DNA of 64,000 nucleotides from Uloborus plumipes (taxonomy: Eukaryota; Arthropoda; Arachnida; Araneae; Uloboridae). The stretch is from the NCBI GenBank assembly GCA_038373865.1, contig JAXGGA010001081.1, positions 1 to 64,000 on the forward strand. Direction: 5' to 3'. The translations under genes and the position numbers were made by a program. Under the pieces are notes generated by a model. It did no database searches, was not told the origin of the DNA, and was given only the letters and a program-made list of their open reading frames with translations. The first letter of the stretch is position 1; every line of letters begins with the position of its first letter. Positions 12,192-23,299 of the stretch are shown here, piece by piece.

Positions 12192-12777
12192 CTTTGATGT
12201 ACGATTGTTGAACAATTTTATTGGAATATATTACTTCGATCATTTTTGGAATACACATTATTATTCTATAGTTATGATTCAAACATTTAGGCAAAAAATT
12301 ATTGTAAATGCAAATTAACTATTTTTTGTATTTTGTACAAACATTTTTTGGCACAAATCTTCGTGTTTATAAAATTTCTTTCCACCACGTTCAGCCTAAA
12401 ATAATTTTTCTCGTGCAAGCAAGAATGTTTCCTTACAAAACGCATTTTTTAGAGCAGTCTTTTTGAAGAATAAAATTACTGTATTACACGATTGTAATAT
12501 TGACTTATTCTATTATTCATACAAAATATTAAAAATCATTCATTGTGATAAACATTTTAAATTCATTTTCAATCTATCTTAATGGTTTTTACCGTAAGTT
12601 TTCTTTAAAATTATTGATCTTTTTTTTAATACTAAAACATTCGAAATCAAATCAATATTTGTGATAAAGAAGGGAAAAGGACAGTGTGAGGTATCTTTTC
12701 AGGTCAAACTTGACATTTTTTTCGAAGTGACTAATCACTTTCAGTGCTGCTATGTTTGTTGTGGCTATCAGTCATAC
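12192..12777. other. AT-rich stretch without a recognised gene
   Basis: No exon, RNA gene or element end recognised. Confidence 0.5.
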
Positions 12778-13476
12778 TAAGAATGCACCGATTAATCGGC
12801 AATAATAGGCCACTTTGTCCATTATTTATAATCAGCAAAATTGTACCGATTAATAGGCAGGAAAAAAAACTTAAATGCTTTTTTTTTAAGTACACCTTTA
12901 ACGAGAAACAATAATAAATAAATTTGTTAGCGGTAAATAAATGTAATTTTCTACAAACACAAAATGTTGCAACTTTTTTCATGTGTCTCTATTTTTCTCC
13001 TTTTACGCAGTGCGTTTAGATAACCTTATAATTTTCAAAAAGGAAAGAAGTCTTGGGTTATATGACTACCAATATTAAAAAATAAAAAAAAAGAAAATGC
13101 ATAAAGAGAACTTCTAAATTTGCCTGCTCACCAGAGACTCCTACCTATTTTTTTTTTTTTTTTTCAATTTTCCAGTTTAGTTAACATAATGTAACTTTAT
13201 CATCAATAATATGGAATTTGACTCAAAATTAATTTTATGAAATTTTAAAATTATTTTGCGAAAGTTAGAAAAATGGAGAAAAAGAGAAATCGCGTCTCAG
13301 AAATAAATTAGTAACTGTTTCCCAAAACCAGAACTGTGAAAAGAAAAATGTGATGGAGAAATTCGTGGAATTAAAAATGATAATCATAACCATTAATCGG
13401 CCTGGATGATTGATTGCCCGATTATCAACAGCCGATTAATCGGTAATCGGCCAATTTGCTTATCGGTGCATCCCTA
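12778..13476. mobile_element. Possible hAT-like non-autonomous element with CCGATTAATCGG motifs
   Basis: The left end TAAGAATGCACCGAT and the right end (complement TAGGGATGCACCGAT) form imperfect inverted repeats. Both subterminal regions carry the palindromic motif CCGATTAATCGG or variants (12788, 12848, 13397, 13430). The four bases ATAC flank both sides; a full 8-bp duplication is not evident, so the superfamily is uncertain. The interior is AT-rich with no transposase. Confidence 0.55.
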
Positions 13477-14330
13477 ATACTGACTGTTCATCATCACATC
13501 CAGAGCAAAATCAGTAAAATATTTGGTTTTAAGCATCGCTAGATGAATCTCACATAAAGCTTATTTTAGTTCCGAAAACAAATGGTACAGAGTGACCAGT
13601 GAGTAATGCGTTGAAAAGAAATATAAATTTCTCGTGTTGTTTATTTTTGAGTGAAAGTATCGAGATATAGCGTTTCTGAGCGCCTTTTCATTCTTCACGC
13701 GTATTAATCAAACAACGACAGCCCAGTTTTAACTCAAAGAAAGTTTAGGACTGAGTTTAAGCTTAAGACAACATGCACGAGTGTGTTGACAATCAGTTCT
13801 GCGGTTCAAAAGTTCAGTTATTGAAAGCGTTGAAGCTTCGACTATTCAGCAAGTGATGCTGAATTTCGCTATTCGTTTGCGCCACATTACAGCTAGAGGC
13901 GGAAGACCTATAGAATATGTATTAAACGAATTCCCAAGTTTTGTACTTTGTTTAAGGATTTAATTAGAAATTTTTGAGTAAGTAGTGTTCGAAAAAATAA
14001 TATTTCACTTTAGCGCGGTACTTACTGGTCACATTCTATATCGGCAAATGCCTTTACGGGCTCCTACTGCTCAAGCGTCATCAGAAAAAGTTCATGACTT
14101 CTATTGTCCATACTTTAAATCAGGGGAGCCCACAGGAGGGAAGAGGGGTGATGTCGCAGACTAAAATTTTTTGAAAAAGGTGATGTTTTTATGGAAATAT
14201 TCTCCCTTTTCTATGGAGGGCTTCCGATCTTAGGGGAAATCTTCGCGGTGTTTGGGAGGGGGGGGCATCGCTCTTGGGTGCAATTGGTACCCCTGATTAC
14301 ATGATAATTATTAGGCTTCTTCGTGGCAGT
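13477..14330. other. Region 3' of the secreted-protein gene
   Basis: It should hold the 3' UTR and polyadenylation site of the minus-strand gene that ends at 14331. On that strand I see an ATTAAA at 13964-13959 and an AATAAA at 13645-13640, but no convincing downstream element, so the transcript end is undetermined. No other gene was seen. Confidence 0.4.
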
Positions 14331-14666
14331 TCATCCAGAGTATGACTTCATGTCTTCACTCGTGTGCCCTCCATGCTGGCCCCTTCGCAGGGCACTGCCC
14401 CCGTAGGGCCCCCCTGGACCATATCCGACGAGTCCATTAGGCAAGAAGGTCTGGCTCTTGCTGTTGCCGTAGAAGCTCTCTTCTGCCGGACCCCTCGCAG
14501 TTTCCTCTCCCTCGGACACCATGAAGTTGGGGTGTCCTTCTTCGTCGTCTCTGAGGAAGGCCTGTCCCTCTGTTCCGTGGTAGGAAAATCCGGCCGGCAG
14601 GATGTCCCCCTGACCTCCCTCTTGCTTGCGAGCAGTTTCTTCGTAGTATCCACTGTTTGCTGGACC
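14331..14666 (-). CDS. Exon 3 (terminal coding exon) of the secreted structural protein gene
   Basis: The acceptor reads TTTCTCTTTCAG|GGT at 14667, with a good pyrimidine tract. The exon encodes 111 residues from GPANSGYY to KSYSG and a TGA stop at 14333-14331. It joins exon 2 in phase 0. The overlapping plus-strand frame (14364-14681) is a shadow created by the GC-rich codons. Confidence 0.75.
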   Translation of the reverse strand, partial: GPANSGYYEETARKQEGGQGDILPAGFSYHGTEGQAFLRDDEEGHPNFMVSEGEETARGPAEESFYGNSKSQTFLPNGLVGYGPGGPYGGSALRRGQHGGHTSEDMKSYSG

Positions 14667-17600
14667 CTGAAAGAGAAATGACATTTTGTAATTTACCATT
14701 AGAATAGCTTATACAGTGGTATTATATGCAATGAGTTACCGCCCTTAAGTCAGGGCTAAGGCAGAACTGAAGCAGCTACATTCACAGCTCGGTCATGACA
14801 TCCTGAGACTGCTGTTTCGTACTTCTTTGGGACTCTTCAGGCATGGATCTGGCTACAATAAGAGGATTTCTGCCTCCAGCCCGGTTATTGGCTATTCCTG
14901 ACTGAGGGGTCTGCAATGAGTACGAAACTACAGTCTCAGGATGTCATTGACGATGTGCGGAATCTTTGCTGATTCCCCTGATCACTGATTCCCCTAGTCT
15001 AATTAATGTAGCCTGTGCCATTCACTACTTTGTTGTCAGTTACATCCATCATTAAAAGTTGTCATCAATCAGAAGACCACGATTTATTGATTATGAAGAG
15101 GTATGAAGAACAGAAAACTGTTGTTGCAAAGTCACTGTAAAGGCCTATACCAGCAGGGATGGCAAAAGCGTAGTATGTGGTTGTAATGCAGGTGTCCAAC
15201 CCTTTTTAAATACTTATTGAGCTAATGTTGTCTTGTCCTAGCTCGGCTGGTAACGTGGGGAGCGCTGCTTCATTTTTCCAGCTGTACCGTCATTTAGTGT
15301 GAAGACCTACTTTCACAATACACACATATGCCACTGGGACCCGTTTACAGATTGGGCAACCATTCACAGCACAGCAACACATTCACACTAAGAAAGGACC
15401 AGGACAGGAGAGAGAAAGTACATCCATGCCCGAGCTAGGATTCAAACTCGGAACCTTCACATCCTAATTAGAATTCTCTAATCACTAGACAAGGTGGCCG
15501 ACAATGCTTATTGAGTAGAACCAATGGCACACTCAAGGGGAGAGCTAAGGGGCTTGAGCCATTATCCGCAGCATCAAGATGAACTCCTTTGATTGAACCA
15601 AACTCCTTGAAATGCGTTTTTTACACATGATTTTTGGAAATTGCCAAGACAAAGCCCCCAATCCCCTATTTAATTTCACCAAAAACGAGTGCAGTTTTTT
15701 CTTTAGGACTTCAAATTCGAAAACTTTCCGAAGGAGGGCCACTTAGCCCCTCCAAGGAAACAATCTTGGGTGCGCCACTGAGTAGAAGTGAATAGTTCCT
15801 GCTCAAGAAAGCAGGAATTATGACATCTGGGGACAACAGTAGCAATCTAAAAATTTTGCCACAATTCAATAAGTGTTCAATCATACCTGAGAGGGTGCGT
15901 TGTAAACTCCGGATCCATAAGCAGGCACTTCCGGATATCCTGCATAAACGCCTTGCCCGTAACCTGCCGGATTCGCAGCCGGAACGCTTCCGGGAGCTCG
16001 GTATCCGACATTAGGAGCACTGTATCCGGCAGGCTGGTAAGCGGGGGCTTGTGCGGCTCCGGCACCGAACTTGAGGTAGGTGTTGGTTCCGGACTTGGGA
16101 TCTCCGACAGAGTACGAGAATCCGTCATCCTTCTGGTTGAAGGTCACCTTCACGTTTTCTTTGCCAACCTTCTGGCTGTAAGAAGGGGAGAGGACGCCCA
16201 GTCCTATGGAAAAGGGCTCGTCGTCTGATTGCGCACTGGCGCATGCCAGGACAAATAGCAGGAAGAACTGTAAACAAGTTGAAACACATTAGGGTTGAAT
16301 TTATGATTTGAGCATTAGAGCTACCAAAATAGCAACAAGCTTAGGTCTAACAAAAAGGGATAGTAGGAACTTGCTCTTCAGAAATATTTTTTACCCATTG
16401 TTCATGCATATTTTGAGAGCTATGAATTTAATGGCGGGGGTTTGGTTTTTTGCAACTTTCCCGTTTTCAAAAAAAAAAAATTGAAAATACAGCATATAAT
16501 ATTATATTTCAACAGCTATAAGTCTAATTAATGTGCCATTCATTGCTTCCGAGACTTTAAAGCAGTTATTGGTCATTCTCTTAAAAATAGTGTATTAGTT
16601 TATTTTCCCAGAGTTAAATCGGTGCTCATGCATAAAATACACCAAATTTAGTTCTGATATTTTAGAGGTGCCTGAAAAGTTCTGAATTTTGTCCGATACA
16701 CTCGGACTTAGTCTATTACGTCATTGAACTATATGCTATATCTCAATACGGAATGCTAATTTTCGCGATTTGGGACAATCAGGTTGGAGATGTGAGAGGC
16801 AGGGGTGCCCATCCCCCCCCCAAGCTCAATGGCGCAAATTCCCCCCCCAAAATTATTCTCAACCCTATTGTGCTTTTTATTTTTATCCCTCTTTTTATTT
16901 TATTTATTTTTTTAAAATATCATTTATTTATTTTTTAAATATTATTTTTTTAAATACATTTTTTTATTTTAAATATTATTTATTTATTTTTTTAAATATT
17001 GTTATTTATTTTTTTCAATTATAACTATTATTTTTATATATATTATTAATTTTTTTTAAGTACTAATTATGAGCAGAATAGAATCGCTTTTTTTTTACCT
17101 TCCAAACATTCCAAGCACACACACACACAAAATAAATAAATTAAAAAAAATAATAATAATAAAATAATTTCATTACAAAAATTAATTAATAAAAAATTTA
17201 CATTTAAAAAAATCAGTGAATTATTTAATTTTAAAAATAAATTAATAAATAATTTAAATAAATAAATAAATAAATAGTTTTAAAAAATCCCCCCCAAAAA
17301 TTTTGATGGCGCAACTTGCGCCATAATCCCTCTCTGTGGGCACCCCTGGTGAGAGGCAATTATGTATTTTTTGGATTGTTTCTCAAATTTCAGATTTAAT
17401 TTCATTTCCTATATCATTGAAAGGAATATATATTTCGGAATTAATTTGCGAGAAAAAAAACTATTTTGATGTTTAACACGGTCATGCATGAAAGACGAAT
17501 CTGCTTTCAAGCATGAAATGACTCGACTTGTAATATTTCAACGGAGGGGAATATTACTTGATTGTTGCACGAAAGCATTAGTGTTTATACTTCATTAGAA

Positions 17601-19419
17601 AACTTGTGCTGCCAGGGAGCTTTAATAGATTATTTTGTACATAATAACAAGAGTTGGACAATTAAAAATGAGTCAAAAAGTAAATATTTGATTAAATTAC
17701 ACATTTCCTGTTCAAATTGCTTTACAGAAAAATTTGTTTTCGCACAGTTTCTGATTTTTAGAGTTTTCTTTTGAAAAGATATTGTCCAGTATGCATGAAG
17801 AACAACTAATGCGGCAAACAAAATTATATTTTGTTAAGTACGCTCTTAAAATGTATAAAATGCTCATACAATGCATAGTTGTAAATAAAAACTTCTGACT
17901 GCAGAAAATGTGAATTTAAACTTTAAAAAAAAAAACAGCTTTGACGTTTGAACTTTTGCTGTGAACGAAATCGCATGTTATGGCACAACTGGATGCTAAA
18001 TACAGAATTAAAAAAAAAAAAATCCGAACTTTTTTTTCTGCAAAGGGAGAGAGAACGAGATCTTTATTTTCGCTAACTTACAACAAAGTATTTGATTCAC
18101 TTTGACGGAATTCCTTTTCTGTCATGTAAAATCTAGTAGTGTTATCGTATAAATAGGTAAATACATAGGTAAAATTGTGTTTAGTTCACTGTAGCACTTA
18201 TAGAATGCCTAAAATTTAATGATAATTTGCTTCAAAAAAGTGTGTTTCGGTTTTGGCCGGGTCCCCTCCCCCTCCCTCTTTCGTTGACGTGAACCCCTTG
18301 GAAACCTGAGTCAACTCCTAAGATTCCATGTGGTCCGTTTCGGAAACCACTGCTCCAGTGGATTAACAAAATTATCACAAGATATTTTTGACAATAAACC
18401 CTAAAACATTAATGTGCACGTAAAATTCTTTCTTTTGAGTGTAGGTGGTACTTTTCTTTAAATTTACTCACTAATTTTTTTCTCATTTAATTCCTTTCTA
18501 ATTGCTGCGTAGTGCTTTCAGACATGAGTAATTATTTTTTTCTACCGGATTTAAAACATATATGTACTATATAAAAAATTTCATAATGTAAAAAAACACC
18601 AAATGTAATTGGTACTTCAAATCAAAAGATTCATAAACATTTTTTTAGTGTTGAAAAAAAAAAAAAAGAAAAGAAAAATATATACATATGAATTTACAGT
18701 GGTAAGTTAAAGTTCTAATTTTGCATACCAAAAATTTGAAAATCAACGATATAGATGTATTACAATTAGTTAAATAAATAAAATAAGTATGAAATATTTT
18801 GCATTATTTTGTTTCGGTTACTTTAAAAAAAAATTTGAAATTTACAATGCTTTGACGAATGTACAAATTTCCTACTTGCAGTAAGAAATGTACTCCTACT
18901 ACAGAGAATTATTATAAAGCTTTCAATAGGCAGAAAAATAAATATCCATTAATTTAGTTTTCGTATGTTTGATACTTTCTATCTACCAATACCTCAAAAT
19001 ATCAGTTTGCCACATAAAAATTATAATGATGAATTTTCATCAGAATAGTAATTTTCATCATGTGTGTGTGAAATAATTTAAATTAAGAACTAAAAAATTA
19101 CAAGAAATATATGTGTTTGCAAAAGCAATTATTATAGGGTAAAATAAAGTTCCTTACCAATATAAGAGGGAAAGGGTTATTTTTATTTAGCTGCTTAACA
19201 GTAACAGAGTTGATGCTGAGCAACTACTCTTTAGTTCAAGATGGACTTGTATAATAAAAAAGTTAGTGAAATTAACTTTACTAGTTTATATCAGTATATC
19301 AATTTCAACTAACTCCAATAAAAAAAAAATATTGTGCATATAATTAGAATTTACTATCAATTTAAAAATAGCTGAATCACACAAATAGATATATAGCTAG
19401 TAAGCCTTACTTGGAACAT
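14331..19419 (-). CDS. Secreted Gly/Pro/Tyr-rich structural protein, probably cuticular (three exons, join 19419-19411, 16267-15887, 14666-14331)
   Basis: The predicted protein has 241 residues: 3 from exon 1, 127 from exon 2, 111 from exon 3. All junctions are phase 0 with GT-AG introns. It begins MFQFFLLFVLACASA, a clear signal peptide probably cut before QSDDEP. A short region follows (residues ~20-65) with KVTFNQ and GFSYSVGDP. Next is a low-complexity stretch of Ala, Pro, Gly and Tyr (about 70-130: repeated PAGY, APAY, GYPEVPAYG). The C-terminal third is hydrophilic, Gly/Glu-rich, with GYYEETARKQEGG and AGFSYHGTEGQ, ending KSYSG. This composition, secretion and short first exon fit arthropod cuticle proteins. 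I see only a weak resemblance to the chitin-binding R&R consensus, so chitin binding is unproven; another extracellular structural role is possible. No premature stop or frameshift is seen. Intron 1 is 3.1 kb and intron 2 is 1.2 kb; both hold transposons. Confidence 0.75.
14734..14966. repeat. Foldback repeat in intron 2, related to the 19.9-kb tandem array
   Basis: The left edge (gcaatgagttaccgccc) is the complement of the right edge of the array at 19897-20562. Inner arms GACATCCTGAGACTG...TTTCGTAC near 14799-14822 and their complement near 14923-14948 can form a hairpin. A third, diverged relative lies at 52652-52846, sharing TGCCTCCA..CGGTTA and ACGAAACT.CA.TC. Confidence 0.7.
15225..15503 (-). 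mobile_element. tRNA-derived SINE in intron 2
   Basis: The minus strand shows a tRNA-like head. A-box-like TAGTGATTAGA lies near 15487-15477, and a B-box GAGTTTGAATCC at 15449-15438. They are about 30-40 nt apart, as in polymerase III internal promoters. A ~200-bp non-tRNA body follows to about 15225; the 3' limit is approximate. It has no cloverleaf fidelity, so it is a SINE and not a tRNA gene. Confidence 0.65.
15522..15780. mobile_element. hAT-type MITE in intron 2
   Basis: The termini are CAATGGCACACTCAAGG on the left and, complemented, CAGTGGCGCACCCAAGA on the right; CAGTGGCG is a familiar hAT-style end. The flanking 8-mers are AGTAGAAC (15514-15521) and AGTAGAAG (15781-15788), a 7/8 match consistent with the 8-bp target duplication of hAT elements. 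It is 259 bp with no coding capacity. Confidence 0.75.
15887..16267 (-). CDS. Exon 2 of the secreted structural protein gene
   Basis: The acceptor ACAG|TTC lies at 16268 and the donor CAG|GTATGA at 15886. The 381-nt exon (127 codons) starts in the signal-peptide hydrophobic core (FFLLFVLACASA) and carries the Ala/Pro/Gly/Tyr-rich region. Its composition is strikingly less AT-rich than the flanks. The downstream TGA just past the donor shows that splicing is needed to continue the frame. Confidence 0.8.
16268..19410 (-). other. Intron 1 of the secreted structural protein gene
   Basis: It runs GTAAGG (donor, 19410) to TACAG (acceptor, 16268). Apart from the hAT MITE at 16800-17348, it is AT-rich and non-coding. 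A remnant near 18250-18358 (complement starts CAGTGGTTTCCGAAACG) resembles a decayed hAT terminus, but no partner end was found. Confidence 0.65.
16800..17348 (+). mobile_element. hAT-type MITE, family CAGGGGTGCCCA (copy 1)
   Basis: Terminal inverted repeats begin CAGGGGTGCCCA and end TGGGCACCCCTG; subterminal copies of ATGGCGCAA / TTGCGCCAT follow. A perfect 8-bp target duplication GTGAGAGG flanks it (16792-16799, 17349-17356), which places it in the hAT superfamily. The interior is almost pure A/T, with T-rich text on the left and A-rich text on the right, so the whole 549 bp could fold. The second copy, in opposite orientation, is at 34185-34717. Confidence 0.9.
19411..19419 (-). CDS. Exon 1 coding part (3 codons) of the secreted structural protein gene
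   Basis: ATG TTC CAA directly precedes a strong donor GTAAGG. Joined to exon 2 it gives MFQFFLLFVLACASA, completing a signal peptide. Exon 2 alone has no Met upstream of this hydrophobic core, which is why this start was chosen. The context GACGCCATG is acceptable for initiation. A TATA box and initiator lie at the right distance upstream. Confidence 0.7.
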
Positions 19420-19510
19420 GGCGTCGGAAGTAGATATCAATAAGATCTTTCCTCAGATGCAGAATAAGCAAATAATGATCTGCAGATTACCTTCTTTTAC
19501 GGTTTTATAG
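19420..19510 (-). promoter_or_regulatory. Core promoter and 5' UTR of the secreted structural protein gene
   Basis: On the minus strand, TATAAAA lies at 19509-19503. About 30 nt downstream, ATCATT near 19479-19474 resembles an arthropod initiator (TCAKT-like), which predicts a start site around 19477 and a 5' UTR of nearly 60 nt. The arrangement matches the ATG at 19419. It is a prediction from sequence only. Confidence 0.6.
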
Positions 19511-19896
19511 TTTTTCCCTCGACGGTATGCCACGGTGCTTGCCCAGAACCGGCCTTCGTAGTCTTCGGAAGGTGTTCCCACCAGAATCTGACCTCATTTC
19601 GAGTGGAAACTTTTTACTTTCCACCGCTAGATAATAATACTAAAAGCCATTCAGAGATTTTCCGCTGACGGAATCTCATTTTTTTTTGTTGTTATTTTGT
19701 GCGGTAATGTGTTTTAAAACTCGTTTTGTTTACATCGATGGAAGTGCCGTAACCAAAGTGTGAAGTATTGGGTAGGGATTTGAATTCCGCGGATCTTTGA
19801 ACGGTAGCTTAATCCTCTTTACTCGTATGTTAAGAGTCTGCTTCAAAATCACGTCAATTTGATAAAATGAGTAAGTTGAACTGGGTGATATCTTAA

Positions 19897-20562
19897 GCAA
19901 ATACACCCAGAGCTCGGTATTGACATCTGAGATTGCAGTTTCGTCCTTATTCTGGACTCCTTAGTCAGGAATAGCCATAGCCAGTGACCGAGCTGGAGGC
20001 AAATATCCTCTTATTATAACCAAGATAGCCCACAAACTGGTAGCTAAAACGAATTTACCTTATCAGTCTGTTCTGCCATAGTCCTAGCTTATGGGCGGTA
20101 ACTCAAAGCAAATACACCTACAGCTCGGTATTGACATCTGAGACTGCAGTTTCGTCCTTATTCTGTGCTCCTTAGTCAGGAATAGCCAGTGACCGAGCTG
20201 GAGGCAAGTATCCTCTTATTGCAGCCGAAATAGCAAACAAACTGGTAGCTAAAACGAATTTACCTTATCAGGCTGTTCTGCCATAGTCCTAGCTTATGGG
20301 CGGTAACTCAAAGCAAATACACCTACAGCTCGGTATTGACATCTGAGACTGCAGTTTCGTCCTTATTCTGTGCTCCTTAGTCAGGAATAGCCAATGACCG
20401 AGCTGGAGGCAAATATCCTCTTATTGCAGCCGAAATAGCCAACAAACTGGTAGCTAAAACGAATTTACCTTATCAGGCTGTTAGCAAACTTAGTAGCTAA
20501 AACGAATTTACCTTATCAAGCTGTTCTGCCATAGACCTGGCTTATGGGCGGTAACTCATTGC
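19897..20562. repeat. Tandem array of a ~205-211-bp unit, three copies plus a partial
   Basis: Units start with gcaaatacacc at 19897, 20108 and 20313. Each contains AGCTCGGTATTGACATC near its start and ACCGAGCTGGAGGC in its middle, so it also has internal inverted character, and ends TTATGGGCGGTAACTCA. The third unit carries a small internal duplication (TAGCTAAAACGAATTTACC repeated). The array lies about 390 bp upstream of the TATA box of the secreted-protein gene. Confidence 0.85.
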
Positions 20563-21069
20563 ATATGAATATCTTGTTGTAGCAAAAATACTATTTTGAA
20601 AAATAGGGGGTGGCCGAAGCAATTTGGTAACAGTGGCTTGAGGTGGGGAAAATACTTTTAAGTAGCCATTCGTCAATTTTGGAGGCACTTTAAAAATTAC
20701 GGTACATATACTACAGAAAACTAGTTTACGGTCTTCAAGGGTAGAATTTTTTACTGGATGCTCTTAAAGAAGTTTAACGAAGCGCTGTGAAGCACTGAAT
20801 CAGGGGGGCTCCCACAAAGAGGGGCGCTGTGAGACATAATACAGACTGCACTGTTGATTTTTTATTTATTTTTTTATTTAATAAGAGATTTTTGACTTCA
20901 TTTTAGGGGAATCTCGTTCTGTGCAGGGGGTATGGTACTTAGTAGTATTTTAGAGAGAAGAGGGGTGCGTTATCACCTTTAGCGGAGATGACAATTTTCA
21001 TAGCCATTTGCACCACCTGCAAAAAGTTCTTGATTTTCAACTGCAAATAAGTATTGACACCGACAGTTT
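20563..21069. other. Spacer without a recognised gene
   Basis: No exon or element end was identified. Confidence 0.5.
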
Positions 21070-21400
21070 TACCTCTGTACCCCGGCAGTGGTAGTAAAGT
21101 GTCGGACGCGTGACCAGAGGGCCCCGGGTTCGATTCCAGCCGATCGAAGATCCACCGTCTTCATTAATGGTGGCTGGGGGACATTAAACCTGTCGTGGTC
21201 ACAAAGTCCTCCAAGTGCAACGATTCATCTGGGGGTGCTGGGCCAAGGGTTTGCTTCACCCTTGGTCTGGTTCAAAAAGAACAGAGCGCTCTTCAAAGCC
21301 CTATCCCAGTTAAACCGCGAGTTGTGGTAGGTACGGGGGACCCTGGAGTCTGGAGTGTGTGAAGTCTTACTCTGTACGCAATCGGCTTGAACATGTTATG
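21070..21400 (+). mobile_element. tRNA-derived SINE
   Basis: The head has an A-box-like GGCAGTGGTAGTAAAG (from 21085) and an exact B-box GGTTCGATTCC (21127-21137), followed by a body beginning near GATCCACCGTCTTC and running to about 21400. The 80-codon frame at 21088-21330 lies wholly in this SINE and is not a gene. Limits are approximate because the flanking duplication was not found. Confidence 0.7.
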
Positions 21401-23299
21401 ATAGTGGTATAATTTGTGTAGGGAAAAATATTTGTTGTGATCAATATCTACAGATTGGTATGTTGTTGGCGAAATGATGTAAGTTCAAATTGATGTAAAA
21501 ATGGAAGCTATTTCTTCATTGCATTTAATTGGTAAAAATCCAGTTTGAAAATACAAACACAGTTTTGTTCTCGTTGGTGCTGCTATTAACTGAAAAATAA
21601 AATATTTTCACTACTTTTGGGCTAAATGTTGAGGTAAAAATGCTATTCAGGAGCTTTGGTTGATATGAAGCACTGCAGAAAAATCCAATTGCAGTTGCAA
21701 GAATCCAGTAAGAGAAATACAATATCCATCAAAACAAATTATACATTTAAAATATTAAAACATTTAGAGTTAAAATTATAAAATGACACAATAAAAATAT
21801 CCAAATAATGACAATGAGTGTTAAAAAGTTAAAAAGTTTAAAATTCAGAAAGACAAAAATTAACAACATAATTAAATTTCGAAAAACATTTTTAAAACAA
21901 GAGTGACTCCTGAGAGCTCTATTTTGGGCAGCAAATTGGATAAAATTAATAATATCAGAGCAGTCAATTAAATTATTAAGAGCTTTATAGAAAAAAAGAA
22001 GACACAAGTTTACTGCGTGTACGCGAAGAAGAATAAGAAAACAAGTGAAAAATCAGGTTTAATAGTCTTTCCTCCTCAGAATTCTCGGACTTAGATTTCA
22101 ACGCATTATACTCCAGCTATTGAAAAAAAAAAAAAAGACTCGAATGGGTAAGTTAAAAGGATCAATTTAAAGAGGCAGACACTTCGACCCAGCCAAATTT
22201 CAAAAATAAAGATAATTGCATCATTTTTATCTCCCAGCTTCTTTATCAGCTGTTAAACATCGATATTTTCTTGAAGTGTTTTCAATAAATAGCTTATGTT
22301 AATTTCCCATCAACTTAACAATAATTAAAGCATGGACAATGTTTTACAGAACTGTCTTTAATTATTTACTTCAATATTATTTTTTTCTTTCACTTTTAGT
22401 TATTAATTATTACATAAAATATAAATATATACTTACGAAATTTCATGAAATGTAAAATACGTAATTGTACATTTACGTTTTATGCAGTAATATACACTTT
22501 ATACTAATAAACCTTGCGCTAATAAGGCCAAACAATATCACTTCTAAAATTTCCAAGGAGGCTTACAGCATACTTCTTTAAGCAAAAGATGTATCAAAAA
22601 TGCTTAAAGAAAACATGGATTACGTAAGCAAATATTTTGAAGATGATTAATTTATTCAGCTGTACAGTTTTTGTCTTTCTTTTTTCCTCTTTTTTCTGTC
22701 ATGCTTGTCTCAGGTTAATGTGTTTTCTTTTTAAATTTTTAAATGAAGAATTATTCTTCACGCTTATTATATAGTCATGGGGCAAAGTGTACAAGATTTG
22801 TAAAGAGATAACTTTATCACTGAGAGATAATTTAGAGGCCCTTCAGGAATAAAATGAATTTACTATTGAAATATTTCAAGAACAACTGCATTCTAATTAC
22901 AGTTAAATTAAATGTGGCTACATCATTTTTTTCTTAAAAATTACAAATTCATTTGCTATAATTTTTATCTCAACTTCATTCATTGGTGATTATTTTTTAT
23001 TTATTAATCCCCCCTCCCCCTATTTTATTTAGTGCTAAACAAGTTTTCAATTCAATTGAAAATCAATATAAATTTAATACTGTTTACATATCTTCACACA
23101 GTATTTTCGATAGAAAAATTATCTTCTACTTCTAAATCTGTATTTTGTTGTTTTGGCAAAGAATATTTCTCTCTAAGCCAGTTGTATTAGAAACAAATTT
23201 AAAAAAAAAAAATGATAAACTTCTAACTGAACATTTTTAACATCAATAAACACTTTCCCATAAAATTTCCAGTTTTAATGACACGTCCCAGAACTCAAT
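21401..23299. other. AT-rich stretch without a recognised gene
   Basis: No domain-bearing frame, RNA gene or element terminus is seen. Short open frames on the minus strand (21525-21722, 21747-22007) are low-complexity hydrophobic text. Confidence 0.5.

Noticed and set aside
14364..14681. Plus-strand 105-codon frame
   Set aside because: Antisense shadow of exon 3 of the minus-strand gene.
15953..16228. Plus-strand 91-codon frame
   Set aside because: Antisense shadow of exon 2; the minus strand has the signal peptide and splice sites.
21085..21145. Possible tRNA gene
   Set aside because: A and B boxes are present but there is no acceptor-stem pairing or cloverleaf, and a SINE body follows.
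21088..21330. 80-codon frame
   Set aside because: Lies entirely within a tRNA-derived SINE.
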